Positions 1 through 8,757 of a DNA stretch of 64,000 bases are shown here, piece after piece. Under the pieces are notes generated by a model that was given only the letters and a program-made list of their open reading frames with translations, did no database searches and was not told the DNA's origin. The DNA is from an uncultured Muribaculaceae bacterium. Its GTDB lineage: Bacteria; Bacteroidota; Bacteroidia; Bacteroidales; Muribaculaceae. Both the position numbers and the translations under genes were made by a program. Each line of letters starts with the position of its first letter. Within the stretch, counting starts at the first letter, position 1. The stretch is taken from NCBI GenBank assembly GCA_947625935.1, contig CANQQE010000011.1, forward strand, positions 1 through 64,000, read 5' to 3'.

Positions 1-13
1 ATCAAATTCTTCA
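1..13 (-). CDS. Possible first codons of a leftward gene cut by the window edge
   Basis: On the minus strand positions 13 to 1 read ATG AAG AAT TTG A, the start of a Met-Lys-Asn-Leu protein that would run off the left edge. Nothing of its function can be seen. It is proposed because a minus-strand TATTTTTG box lies at 267-260 and no other leftward gene starts between, which leaves a roughly 240-base leader. Met-Lys-Asn starts are common in exported Bacteroidota proteins, but that is only suggestive. Confidence 0.3.
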
Positions 14-185
14 TGTTTAGACTGGTAACACTGTACTCTTGACATCATCCCCGCCCACCGGGAAAATCCGCTGACCCTATATAATCCACCTGTGGCGGCG
101 GGATATAAGCAACCGATGCAGGTGCTATTACCAATCCTATCTTCGTGGAATTTCAAAGTTGCGAAGTTTGACTTTAGAAGATAAA

Positions 186-203
186 ATTTCAATAACACCT
201 TTT
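186..203 (-). promoter_or_regulatory. 18-base leader motif, copy 1
   Basis: The minus strand reads AAAAGGTGTTATTGAAAT. The same 18 bases occur on the plus strand at 16011-16028, in the leader of an LRR surface-protein gene. Both copies lie 57-72 bases downstream of a TATTTTTG promoter box and upstream of a Met start. Function is unknown; a shared 5' leader element is the simplest reading. Confidence 0.4.
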
Positions 204-259
204 AGAAAAATGTGTGGCTCACGGCGGCAACTCTATGTCGCAGGAGGTGAAACCAATCG

Positions 260-267
260 CAAAAATA
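260..267 (-). promoter_or_regulatory. Putative -7 box of a leftward promoter
   Basis: The minus strand reads TATTTTTG, a full match to the Bacteroidota -7 consensus TAnnTTTG. I see no clear -33 TTG at the expected spacing. It would drive the gene that starts at the left edge. The rest of 1-402 holds no convincing gene. Confidence 0.4.
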
Positions 268-402
268 CTAAAAAATGTAATAGATGTGGCTATTTCATAA
301 AAAATACTACTACTGGGGTGTCGGGGTAATTGTTTTGGGGAATTAGTGGTGAGAAATGAATTATTTGAGTAAATTCGCGTTGTATTATATTGGAATAGTA
401 GC

Positions 403-1323
403 ATGGTAACGCCCGAGCCTCACGACAGTGTGATGAGTGCGACAGTAGCCCGGCTGTCGGCCCAGGAAAATCTTAAAAGTATGTGCCATATGAGATGGCG
501 CGGCGAGCCGTTACCGTCGCAAAAGGCTGTGGCTGAAATAATAGAGTTGTGCAGGGCGTTGATTTTTCCCGGATTTTTCGGCAACAGCGACGTAAACCGC
601 AACAACATAGTCTATCATACGGGTGTGTCGCTTGAGCGTCTCTATGAGCTTCTTGCGGACCAGATAGCCGCGGGCATGGGTTTTGCGGAGGAGTGTGATG
701 AGGAGCCTGATGTCGACCGGCTGAAAACGCTCGGTCGTGAAAAGGCCGACAGCTTCATCAGCCGCCTGCCCGAATTGCGCCGGCTGCTTGAGGCCGACGT
801 GATAGCCACTTACAACGGTGACCCGGCCGCTATCTCGACCGAGGAGGTGATTTATTGCTACCCGGCTATCAGGGCGATAGCCAACTACCGCATGGCTCAT
901 CTGCTTGTGGAGCTTGGTGTGCCTGTGATACCGCGCATGATCGGGGAGCAGGCCCACAGTGAGACGGGCATCGACATTCACCCCGCTGCGACGATAGGCC
1001 GCTCGTTCACCATCGACCACGGCACGGGTGTGGTGATCGGGGCTACCGCCCGCATAGGCGACAATGTGAAAATTTACCAGGGTGTCACTCTCGGAGCAAA
1101 GAGTTTCGACACCGACGACGAGGGTAATCCGATCAAGGGGATACCCCGCCATCCCGTGATAGGCAACAATGTGGTGATTTATTCCAATGCCTCTATCCTT
1201 GGCCGCATCACCATCGGTGACGGTGCGGTGATAGGGGGTAACCTCTGGGTCACCACCGATGTGGCTCCCGGAGAGAAATTAGTACAAGCAAAAGCAGACA
1301 ATATATTAAGATTCAAACAATGA
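403..1323 (+). CDS. cysE: Serine O-acetyltransferase
   Basis: This enzyme transfers acetyl from acetyl-CoA to L-serine, the first committed step of cysteine synthesis in the cytoplasm. The N-terminal ~180 residues are the helical domain of this family. From about residue 184 the chain becomes a left-handed beta-helix of hexapeptide repeats. His206 in IDHGTG corresponds to the catalytic His of E. coli CysE, and His250 in PRHPVIG matches the second conserved His. At 306 residues it is the longer form usual in Bacteroidota. The start at 403 is the first ATG; a second in-frame ATG at 433 is possible. A TAAATTCG sequence at 370-377 may be its -7 box. Its stop overlaps the next start by four bases, so the two genes are probably co-transcribed. 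The family is clear. Confidence 0.93.
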   Translation: MVTPEPHDSVMSATVARLSAQENLKSMCHMRWRGEPLPSQKAVAEIIELCRALIFPGFFGNSDVNRNNIVYHTGVSLERLYELLADQIAAGMGFAEECDEEPDVDRLKTLGREKADSFISRLPELRRLLEADVIATYNGDPAAISTEEVIYCYPAIRAIANYRMAHLLVELGVPVIPRMIGEQAHSETGIDIHPAATIGRSFTIDHGTGVVIGATARIGDNVKIYQGVTLGAKSFDTDDEGNPIKGIPRHPVIGNNVVIYSNASILGRITIGDGAVIGGNLWVTTDVAPGEKLVQAKADNILRFKQ

Positions 1324-3068
1324 AAGAGGAATTTGAAATGGTCGCCAAGACATTCCAAGGCTTAGAGGATGTCCTCGCCGAGGAACTGCGCGGCATAGGT
1401 GCCAAAAATGTTGAGCCGGGAAGGCGCATGGTCTCCTTTGACGGAGACCTTGAGATACTGTACAAGGCCAACCTTTGTTGCCGCACGGCGTTGAGGATTC
1501 TCAAGCCCATATATAAGTTCATAGCCAAAGACCCTGAAAGTCTCTATGAGATGGTCAAGGAGTATGACTGGAATCAGATTCTGACGCTCGACAAGAGTTT
1601 TGCAATCGACGTGACGGCCTATTCCGACGAGTTCACCCACTCGCGGTATGTGACCTATCGCGTAAAGGATGCCATAGTCGATTATTTCAAAGACCGTTTC
1701 GGCCCTGATTCACGCCCCAAAGTGCGTCTGACGGGCGCCGATGTGATGATCAACGTGCACATTTCGGGCGACCGCGTGACTCTATCGCTTGACTCGTCGG
1801 GTGAATCGCTCCACAAACGCGGCTACCGTGTGGCGCAGACCGAAGCCCCCATCAATGAGGTGCTTGCCGCCGGCATCATACTCAAGAGCGGCTGGCGCGG
1901 CGACTGTCCACTTGTCGATCCAATGTGCGGCTCGGGTACATTCTTGGTTGAAGCGGCTTTGATAGCTGCCAATATCAATCCCGGTATCTATCGCAAGGGA
2001 TTTGCCTTCGAACAGTGGAAAGATTTTGACTCAGAGCTGTTTGACCGTCTGTATAATGATGACTCGGAGGAGCGTGACGTAAATTTCAAAATCTATGGTG
2101 CGGACATCTCCCCCCGCGCCGTCTCCATAGCCGAGGCCAACATCAAAAGCGCGGGCGTGGGCCGCTACATAAATCTTCAGGTGAAGCCGCTGTCGCAGTG
2201 GACTGAAGCCCCGTCGTCGCCCGAAGGGGGAGTGCTCGTTACCAACCCTCCATACGGCGAGCGCATCAGTGTCGAGGATATGGACGGCCTGTATGAGCTT
2301 ATCGGCCAGAAGCTGAAACGAGTGTTTACGGGCTATCATGCCTGGATTATAGGTTACCGCGAGGAGTATTTCCAGAAAATCGGTCTCGCGCCGTCGACCA
2401 AACTCGAACTCTTTAACGGCGCGCTTGACTGCGAGCTGCGCGAATACATCATATTTGACGGGGATTACAGCTCGTTCCGCGCGGCCGGTGGACGCATCAA
2501 GGGTCTCGATGACGAGCAACCCGACCGCCGCATGACCCGCCGCCGTCCCGACGACCGCGAATGGAAGCGGGAAGCCCGTGAAAAAGGTTTTGGCGGGAAG
2601 GACTCCCGCGACTCGCGCCGCGGTGAGCCGCGCAACAAGTTGGAGGAGCGTTACCGTCCCAAATCCCCTCGTTTCCGTCGCGATGATGAGGAAGAAGACC
2701 GCCGCGAGCCTCGCCGCGACCGCGGCGATAAGCCCCGTTTCGACAGAGACTCAAAGCCACGGTTTGGCCGCGACAGTGAAAAACCCCGGTTTGGCCGCGA
2801 CGGCGGCAAGCCCCGCTTTGACAGGGATTCAAAACCCCGCTTCAGCCGAGACGCTTCAGATCGTAAAGCCGGTGGCGATTTCATGCGGAAGCCTGATTTT
2901 GACCTCGGCCACGAAGACAATCCGCTCGCACAACGCCGCAACATCGACGCACTCAAATCAATCATCGGCCGCAAACCGTCGTTGCCCCCGTCGTCGGGCC
3001 CGCTGATGCGCAGCCGCCGCGGATGGAAAGATAACGGTAACAGCTCAAATGAAAAAGAGGATAAGTAG
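1320..3068 (+). CDS. THUMP-domain SAM-dependent RNA methyltransferase with repeated Arg-rich tail
   Basis: A class I methyltransferase of the RlmL N-terminal/YpsC type, expected to make m2G in 23S rRNA. A THUMP RNA-binding domain covers roughly residues 45-160. The SAM site DPMCGSGTF begins near residue 200 and the catalytic NPPYGE near residue 309. After about residue 395 the fold ends and a ~185-residue charged, disordered tail begins, rich in Arg and Asp. It carries five near-tandem KPRFxRD repeats (about 2730-2855), then an Asn/Ser/Lys end. Similar basic tails occur on Bacteroidota DEAD-box helicases and probably help RNA binding (inference). ATGA overlap with the upstream gene. The ATG of the natural frame of the next gene (3049) lies inside its 3' end. 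Confidence 0.88.
   Translation: MKEEFEMVAKTFQGLEDVLAEELRGIGAKNVEPGRRMVSFDGDLEILYKANLCCRTALRILKPIYKFIAKDPESLYEMVKEYDWNQILTLDKSFAIDVTAYSDEFTHSRYVTYRVKDAIVDYFKDRFGPDSRPKVRLTGADVMINVHISGDRVTLSLDSSGESLHKRGYRVAQTEAPINEVLAAGIILKSGWRGDCPLVDPMCGSGTFLVEAALIAANINPGIYRKGFAFEQWKDFDSELFDRLYNDDSEERDVNFKIYGADISPRAVSIAEANIKSAGVGRYINLQVKPLSQWTEAPSSPEGGVLVTNPPYGERISVEDMDGLYELIGQKLKRVFTGYHAWIIGYREEYFQKIGLAPSTKLELFNGALDCELREYIIFDGDYSSFRAAGGRIKGLDDEQPDRRMTRRRPDDREWKREAREKGFGGKDSRDSRRGEPRNKLEERYRPKSPRFRRDDEEEDRREPRRDRGDKPRFDRDSKPRFGRDSEKPRFGRDGGKPRFDRDSKPRFSRDASDRKAGGDFMRKPDFDLGHEDNPLAQRRNIDALKSIIGRKPSLPPSSGPLMRSRRGWKDNGNSSNEKEDK
2730..2855 (+). repeat. In-gene tandem repeats encoding KPRFxRD units
   Basis: About five degenerate 24-27-base repeats code for units of the form (S/G)-(E/G/D)-K-P-R-F-(D/G/S)-R-D in the tail of the methyltransferase. 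Unit count and sequence could vary between strains by slippage or recombination without breaking the frame. Confidence 0.7.
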
Positions 3069-3120
3069 CATACTGCGCGGGCTGTTCCCGTCTTCGTTGT
3101 GGACGGCCCGGTTTACCTAT

Positions 3121-3123
3121 TAG
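3121..3123 (+). other. In-frame TAG that appears to split the natural N-terminus of the next gene
   Basis: From ATG 3049 the frame reads MKKRISSILRGLFPSSLWTA, then RFTY, then TAG at 3121-3123, and continues in the same frame as WVASLLTLLIFDLLWM into the membrane domain. The stretch before the stop looks like a genuine basic N-terminus leading into TM1. A single base change (for example TAG to TTG or CAG) would restore a 606-residue protein. This is either a recent nonsense mutation, a sequencing or assembly error, or a site where translation restarts at GTG 3127. Confidence 0.6.
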
Positions 3124-3126
3124 TGG

Positions 3127-4869
3127 GTGGCCTCGTTGCTCACGCTGCTCATCTTCGATTTGCTATGGATGGGGCAGACCACTTTCCGCCCGTTCTGTTT
3201 CCTACCTTTCTGGCCTTATCTTTTTCTTGCGACGACGTTGCTCTCTCTGCCGGCTGTGTTCACCCGCAGCCGTTGGGTTCCGGGAGTGCTGCTGTTTGTC
3301 ATCGACTGGGTGATGGTGGCGAACCTGATGTATTGCCGCACCTATTTCAACGCCATCCCTGCCCAAAGCTACCTGCTTGCGGGGAATCTCTCAGATTTCA
3401 CCGACAGTGTTGCCGACTCGTTCAGTTGGCTTTATCTGCTTCTGCCGCTGTTCACGGTGGCTGCGGTTGCGGTGTGTCCGCTGGCCGTAGACCGCCGCGG
3501 CTCCCGTCCCCGACCACTTCCCTATTTCGTCACGCTTGCGGTGCTGTCGCTGTTGGCGTGGGCTTCGGACGCGTGGCGCGGCGGGGCGATGAAGCATATG
3601 GACGGCCTCAGCATAAACTGCTACAAATCGACCTGCATAGCCCCTGTTTACACGATAGGCGGCTTCGTGATCCACGACATAATTCAAGCCAAGGGGCAAC
3701 TTACGCCCGAGATTGAGGCACAGGTGACGGGGTGGCTCGACGAACATCGCGAAATCGCAGGGTCAACCGCGGTTGACTCGTTGGCAAGCCAACGGCCCGG
3801 ACGTAAAAACTTAGTAATCATTCTGTGTGAGTCGCTTGAGAGCTGGCCGCTTGAGAAATCGGTGGAGGGTGTGGAACTGACACCTTACCTTAACTCTCTG
3901 ATTGCCGACTCCACGACATTTTTCGCTCCAAACGTCGTCACACAGGCCGCCAACGGGCGTTCGATCGACGGGCAGTTGCTGATGCTTGCTGGTATGCTTC
4001 CGATGCGCAACAGCGTTTATTCCTACGAGGCTGCCGACAATACCTTCTATACGTTGCCCAAGGCCATGGGGGAGCGCGGTGGTCGCTCCTACATACTGAC
4101 CTGCGACAAGCCCCACGTCTGGAACCAGACCCGCGTCGCTGATGCGTTCGGTGTCGATACGCTCATCCACCACACCTCGTGGAACAACAATGAGCCGGTG
4201 GGGACGGCCCGCAGGCTGAGCGACGGAGGATTCATGGCTCAGAGTGTCGAGAAGCTGCGCCGCGGAGAGATATGGCCTGCGGGGGAGCGTGCATTTCTGA
4301 TGTGGGTTACATATTCGGGACACAATCCCTTCCGTCTGCCAGAAAAGCTGCGCCGCGTCGATTTCAAGGGTGATTACCCCGAGATGGTGAAAAACTACAT
4401 GATAACTGTCAACTACACCGATCATTCGCTCGCAACGCTGATAGAATATCTCAAGACTCGTCCTGACTGGGCCGAGACGATGGTGGTGATAACGGGTGAC
4501 CATGAGGGTCTCGCCGACCGCCGGAAGGAGGCCGTCAGAAACCCGTATTCGCGTGAGTTTGTCGATGCGGGGCAACACACGCCGCTCATAGTCCTTAACT
4601 CGCCGGTGGCAGGCCGTTACGAAGGCCAAATGGGTCAGGTGGATATCTACACCACGCTGCTTGACCTGATGGGTTGGAACGGCTATGTCTGGCAGGGGAT
4701 GGGGCAGTCGGTGCTCGACCCCGATTTCCCGGGAGTGGCGATAGGTTTCGCCGACGACTTGCAAGGGAACGCCGACAGCGTCGACTCGGTTAAGCTCGAC
4801 CATTTGCGCCGCGCCCGCGACGTGAGTGATAAGATGTTGAAATTCGACTTATTAAAAAATATCAAATAA
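3127..4869 (+). CDS. LTA-synthase/sulfatase-family membrane phosphotransferase, N-terminus interrupted
   Basis: The N-terminal ~170 residues hold four or five hydrophobic membrane segments. An extracytoplasmic alkaline-phosphatase-fold domain follows, of the type used by LTA synthases and phosphoethanolamine or phosphoglycerol transferases. The likely nucleophile is Ser279 in NGRSIDG. Metal-site motifs are CESLESW near residue 236 and TGDHEG near the C-terminal third. It would add phospho-substituents to glycans or lipids at the cell surface; the substrate cannot be told. The start given is GTG, directly after an in-frame TAG. The more natural start is ATG 3049, which gives 24 codons before that stop (see the separate entry). 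If the stop is real, TM1 is shortened and the product may be weak or absent. No neighbouring gene clarifies its pathway. Confidence 0.75.
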   Translation: MASLLTLLIFDLLWMGQTTFRPFCFLPFWPYLFLATTLLSLPAVFTRSRWVPGVLLFVIDWVMVANLMYCRTYFNAIPAQSYLLAGNLSDFTDSVADSFSWLYLLLPLFTVAAVAVCPLAVDRRGSRPRPLPYFVTLAVLSLLAWASDAWRGGAMKHMDGLSINCYKSTCIAPVYTIGGFVIHDIIQAKGQLTPEIEAQVTGWLDEHREIAGSTAVDSLASQRPGRKNLVIILCESLESWPLEKSVEGVELTPYLNSLIADSTTFFAPNVVTQAANGRSIDGQLLMLAGMLPMRNSVYSYEAADNTFYTLPKAMGERGGRSYILTCDKPHVWNQTRVADAFGVDTLIHHTSWNNNEPVGTARRLSDGGFMAQSVEKLRRGEIWPAGERAFLMWVTYSGHNPFRLPEKLRRVDFKGDYPEMVKNYMITVNYTDHSLATLIEYLKTRPDWAETMVVITGDHEGLADRRKEAVRNPYSREFVDAGQHTPLIVLNSPVAGRYEGQMGQVDIYTTLLDLMGWNGYVWQGMGQSVLDPDFPGVAIGFADDLQGNADSVDSVKLDHLRRARDVSDKMLKFDLLKNIK

Positions 4870-4902
4870 GTCAAAATGTTATGATTTTCATTATTTTATC
4901 CC

Positions 4903-4910
4903 TAAATTTG
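4903..4910 (+). promoter_or_regulatory. -7 box TAAATTTG and leader before the amylase
   Basis: TAAATTTG fits the Bacteroidota -7 consensus. The -33 element is not clear. Transcription from here leaves a ~135-base AU-rich leader before the start at 5052. The rest of the 4870-5051 gap shows nothing else. Confidence 0.5.
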
Positions 4911-5051
4911 CGAAAACTTATACCAAGTTAGAGGTTATTATAGCAAAATTTTCAGATGAGCGTATTTTCCGACCTTAATCGTTGAATACCTTGTTTATCC
5001 GATAGAAATATATATTTACTAACATCATTCTTTATCACTTATTCTTACCAA

Positions 5052-8000
5052 ATGAAAAAAAGCTTATTATGGCTTCTGTCCCTTCTACCGCTGATGGGTC
5101 AGAATGTGTCGGCGGCTAATACCTATGGTATCCCCGACAAGATTCAGGATGGTAACATCCTGCATTGCTTTGACTGGCCAGTGGCAGATGTGAAGGCAGA
5201 GCTTCCGTCAATCGCCGCCGCCGGTTTCGGCTCAGTGCAATTATCGCCTATGCAGCGCGCCGACGTTCGCGTAGGTTCTCCCTGGCATGACCTCTACCGT
5301 CCCTACGACTTAGCGTTCAAGGGTGGCATCGGCACAGCCGATGAACTCAAATCGCTTTGTGCCGAGGCAGAGAAATATGGCATCAAAGTGATAGTCGATG
5401 TTGTGGCTAACCATGTCGACAAGACCGCCGGCTACCATGACACATGGTGGGACAGCAACGGTCGCGTGCGCTGGGAAGGCGGTATCGATTACGGAAACCG
5501 TAACTCCATCACTCACGGACAGCTTGGCGACTACGGCGACATCAACTCAGAGCTCGCCGAGGTTTGCGCCCGCGGAAAAGCTTATGTCGAAACTCTCAAA
5601 TCAATGGGTGTCAAAGGTATCCGCTGGGATGCGGCCAAACATATCGGTCTCCCCTCGGAGGGTTGCAACTTCTGGAGCAGTGTTGCATCGGTTCCGGGTA
5701 TGTACCACTATGGTGAAATCTTAGACGCTCCCGGTCCCAACGAAAGCATCATCAAGGAATATGGGAACTATATGTCGGTCACCGACAACAAATACAGCAA
5801 CGGCGCGGCCCGCGAGAACGGCGGTATCCCCTATGGCCACGGCGGTAGCTGGGATGTTAACCACGGTCTCGGCAAAAAGGTTGTCTACTGGGGTGAAAGC
5901 CACGACACCTATTCAAACGACGAATGGTCGCAGAACGTGGACCAGAGCGTGATCGACCGCGCTTACGCCTCGTTTGCCTGCCGCAACGGCGCCACCGCCC
6001 TCTACTTCTCGCGCCCCAACGCCAAGGGCTTCAACAACATCAAAGTGGGCAAAGGAAGCACTGCGTTCAAGGGTAAACATATCGCAGCCGTCAACAAGTT
6101 CCGCAACAAGATGGTTGGCAAAGCCGATTACTTCACCAACAACGGCAATGCTATCTCAGTCACCCGTCAGGGTGGCGGCGCAGTCATCGTGATGAAAGGA
6201 AGCGGCAACGTTTCGATCGCTAACGGCGGCGGCTACTGCCCGGCCGGCACCTATACCGACATGGTCAGCGGCGGCCAGTTCACCGTCACCGCGTCGACCA
6301 TTTCGGGCAACGTGGGTTCAAGCGGTATCGCTGTCATCATGAAGGATGGCGTAGGCCCGGATCCCGACCCGGATCCCGATCCCGACCCGGATCCCGCAGC
6401 GGCTCTCTACATCTTGGGTAACCTTCCCGGCGCAGCCGGCTGGAGCACCACTCCCGGTACCGGCGTGGCCATGACTCAGAGCGGCAACACCTTCACCGCC
6501 AAAAACGTTGAGTTTGTAGCAGCTACAGGCGAAACCAAATGCTACTTCAACCTCACCGACAAGGTGGGCGCAACCTGGGACGACCTGAACATGACCGCCA
6601 ACCGCTACGGCGCGGCCACCGAGGGTGAGGCCATCACTCTCGGCACACCCGCCACCATCGTTAAATATGCCAACAACGTTGATGCCTCAGGCTGTCTGTC
6701 ATGGACTCTCCCCGCTGGCAAATATGACATCACCGCCGACCTCTCGACGATGAAACTCACCGTTGTTTCAGCCGGCTCACCCGGCCCCGATCCCGACCCG
6801 GATCCCGATCCCGACCCCACCACGGTTACCATCACCGGCGACTATAACCTCGCCTACAACGGTGACAAAGCAAACGTGTACTACTGGCCCGTAAGCTCAG
6901 TGGCATGGCCCGGCACCGCTATGACAACCGCACAGGGTTCAGACGGAAAAACCTATAAGGTAGCCAAAGTTCCGACAGGTACCACTGGTATCGTATTCAA
7001 TACAAACGGCGACGAAAACAAGACCGGCGACCTGACATACACCAAAGAGTATGTGATGGACGACAACGGCGCAACTTCCAAGAAGGTTGTCTTCAAAGGT
7101 GGTTCTCCCGACCCGGATCCCGATCCGACGAAGCCCGTAGTCACAGCTACTCCCGGCTCGTCGACATTCTCGACCTCAGTAACCGTGACTCTCAGCGTAA
7201 CCCCCGAGGCTACCATCTACTACACGACCAACGGCAACGCCCCGACTACCTTGTCGAGCAAATATGTAGCGGCTCTCACATTCACCGAGACCACCACGCT
7301 GAAGACTCTCGCCGTTACCGCCGCAGGCGGCAAGAACGAGCAGTCGTTCACCTACACGAAGCAGAGCACTCCCGGCCCTGACCCTGTTCCGGGCAATAAC
7401 CTGATCACCGACTACTACAAGGTTAACCCCAACGGAAAGGTCGGCACTTTCAAGACTATCAATGTTTCAGGTCATCCCGCCACAAGGGCGTTGAGCAACT
7501 GGACAGAGGATGAACTTATCGCCCAGGGTGTGGCCCGCGACGTGTCACAGGCTTACCGCGGACTGCACGAACGTCCTATCGTTGACTCATATTCTCTCTA
7601 TGCCGCATATGACAACGATAACCTCTACCTCGGTGTGCAGTTTGTCTACACCGTATGGGATCTTTATGGCGAGGGCAAACAGCCCGGCGAATCCAAGCCC
7701 TACAACATGGACGGCCATATGATGTTTGCGTTTGACCTCGACCCCAACAAGTCGTTTGACGGTTGCATCGAGAAGAACGGTTCGGTCATGGGTCCCATCT
7801 GGAACGAAGCAGCCAAAGGCGCCAAGTTCAACAACGGCGTTGACGCTGTGCTGATGTGCTCTACCAAGCCCGGTACAGGTACTCCCGGCTTCTTCATCCC
7901 CAACCCCAACGGACATGCAAGCTATGATGCCGCTTACTGCAAGTCACTCCCGAAACAGTTCTACGGCTATGCCGACGGTCTGCTGCCCTCAATCACCCAT

Positions 8001-8552
8001 ATCTGGGGCCAGGAATTCGGCACGGCGCCCGAAGCTCTCAAGGGTAACACCGGCTTCGTTGACCTCAAGAATGAGATAGATGAGTCGGCCCACACGTTCT
8101 ATGAATTTAAGATACCGTTGTCGGTACTCGGTGTTACCGCCGACTATATCCGCATCAAAGGTATCGGCGTGATGTACTGCGACAAATACGGCACAAGCCC
8201 TGTCGGCGGTACCCCCTACGATCCTTCTTACTTTGACAACGTGATGGATGAGTATTCTTACGGCGACAACACTTCTGCCGAGAAGGAAGATGAGGATGTC
8301 ATCACCTACTCGCCTGCACGCATCGGCCACCTCGGCTCGTTCAGCGGCGTTTCTGACATCACCGCTTCAGACAGCATGAGTGTTTACACCGCTGACGGCA
8401 AGCTCTACATCGTCGCTCAGGAGGCTACCACAGTCAACATCACTACCATCTCAGGCATGACCATCAGCCGCAAGGTTGAGGCCGGTGTCAATGTCATAGA
8501 TGATCTCGCCCGCGGTTTCTATATCGTCGGCAAGGTTAAAGTGACAATCTAA
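5052..8552 (+). CDS. Secreted modular GH13 alpha-amylase with several binding modules
   Basis: A 1166-residue exported starch-degrading enzyme. The signal peptide is MKKSLLWLLSLLPLMGQNVSA. The GH13 barrel (about 25-435) shows region I VDVVANHV (from about residue 115), nucleophile Asp193 in GIRWDAAKH, acid/base Glu222 in YGEILDAPG, and His284-Asp285 in GESHDT. Poly-Asp-Pro linkers follow at about 436-448, 578-588 and 687-692. They separate a SusE/F-like module (450-575), a CBM26-like module with YYW and WPG motifs (590-680), a chitobiase-type Fn3-like domain (693-772), and a large CBM9/DOMON-like domain (783-1100). The last ~60 residues (VYTADGKLYI ... GFYIVGKVKV) resemble a sorting or anchoring domain. 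It has its own promoter and terminator and no SusC/D neighbours. Catalysis is clear; module names are by eye. Confidence 0.92.
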   Translation: MKKSLLWLLSLLPLMGQNVSAANTYGIPDKIQDGNILHCFDWPVADVKAELPSIAAAGFGSVQLSPMQRADVRVGSPWHDLYRPYDLAFKGGIGTADELKSLCAEAEKYGIKVIVDVVANHVDKTAGYHDTWWDSNGRVRWEGGIDYGNRNSITHGQLGDYGDINSELAEVCARGKAYVETLKSMGVKGIRWDAAKHIGLPSEGCNFWSSVASVPGMYHYGEILDAPGPNESIIKEYGNYMSVTDNKYSNGAARENGGIPYGHGGSWDVNHGLGKKVVYWGESHDTYSNDEWSQNVDQSVIDRAYASFACRNGATALYFSRPNAKGFNNIKVGKGSTAFKGKHIAAVNKFRNKMVGKADYFTNNGNAISVTRQGGGAVIVMKGSGNVSIANGGGYCPAGTYTDMVSGGQFTVTASTISGNVGSSGIAVIMKDGVGPDPDPDPDPDPDPAAALYILGNLPGAAGWSTTPGTGVAMTQSGNTFTAKNVEFVAATGETKCYFNLTDKVGATWDDLNMTANRYGAATEGEAITLGTPATIVKYANNVDASGCLSWTLPAGKYDITADLSTMKLTVVSAGSPGPDPDPDPDPDPTTVTITGDYNLAYNGDKANVYYWPVSSVAWPGTAMTTAQGSDGKTYKVAKVPTGTTGIVFNTNGDENKTGDLTYTKEYVMDDNGATSKKVVFKGGSPDPDPDPTKPVVTATPGSSTFSTSVTVTLSVTPEATIYYTTNGNAPTTLSSKYVAALTFTETTTLKTLAVTAAGGKNEQSFTYTKQSTPGPDPVPGNNLITDYYKVNPNGKVGTFKTINVSGHPATRALSNWTEDELIAQGVARDVSQAYRGLHERPIVDSYSLYAAYDNDNLYLGVQFVYTVWDLYGEGKQPGESKPYNMDGHMMFAFDLDPNKSFDGCIEKNGSVMGPIWNEAAKGAKFNNGVDAVLMCSTKPGTGTPGFFIPNPNGHASYDAAYCKSLPKQFYGYADGLLPSITHIWGQEFGTAPEALKGNTGFVDLKNEIDESAHTFYEFKIPLSVLGVTADYIRIKGIGVMYCDKYGTSPVGGTPYDPSYFDNVMDEYSYGDNTSAEKEDEDVITYSPARIGHLGSFSGVSDITASDSMSVYTADGKLYIVAQEATTVNITTISGMTISRKVEAGVNVIDDLARGFYIVGKVKVTI
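6357..6395 (+). repeat. GGATCCCGACCC repeat coding a poly-Asp-Pro linker
   Basis: Alternating GGATCCCGA/CCC units encode DPDPDPDPDPDP. Shorter related tracts lie at about 6784-6816 and 7109-7129. All are in frame and form linkers between amylase modules. They are natural sites for length change or for recombination that swaps modules. Confidence 0.8.
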
Positions 8553-8570
8553 GATATAGTTCTATTAAAT

Positions 8571-8612
8571 AGCGGCGGGCAATCCCTTTTGGGGGTTGCC
8601 CGCTGTTTTTTT
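8571..8612 (+). terminator. Intrinsic terminator after the amylase
   Basis: The sequence forms a GC-rich hairpin (left arm from 8571, pairing CGGGCAA.CCC with GGG.TTGCCCG, right arm ending near 8604) followed by a T run at 8605-8612. It lies 18 bases after the stop codon. Confidence 0.85.
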
Positions 8613-8700
8613 GTTTTCGGTTAAAGATGAATGAATCCCAGTCGAGATTCGCTGAGCGTTTGATGCCAGAGACGGCCAGCCCGCAGGGATTGGTGGATGC

Positions 8701-8720
8701 GGTCAGCCCATGGGCTGACC
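8701..8720. repeat. Intergenic palindrome, family member A
   Basis: GGTCAGCCCATGGGCTGACC is a perfect 20-bp palindrome centred on CCATGG and followed by CTACT. It sits between the convergent amylase and S66 carboxypeptidase genes. It shares its core and CCCTAC flank with palindromes at 10522, 12306, 12531 and 59539. Confidence 0.7.
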
Positions 8721-8757
8721 CTACTGAATGGGACGGCCCTACCCTTCCGGTCGGCAA

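Noticed and set aside
3811-4803. 330-codon minus-strand frame opposite the sulfatase-fold gene
   Set aside because: No motif; antisense shadow of a clear gene.
8340-8552. Calling the amylase C-terminus a T9SS sorting domain
   Set aside because: Similarity is by eye only, and T9SS components are not in the window; left as sorting-like.
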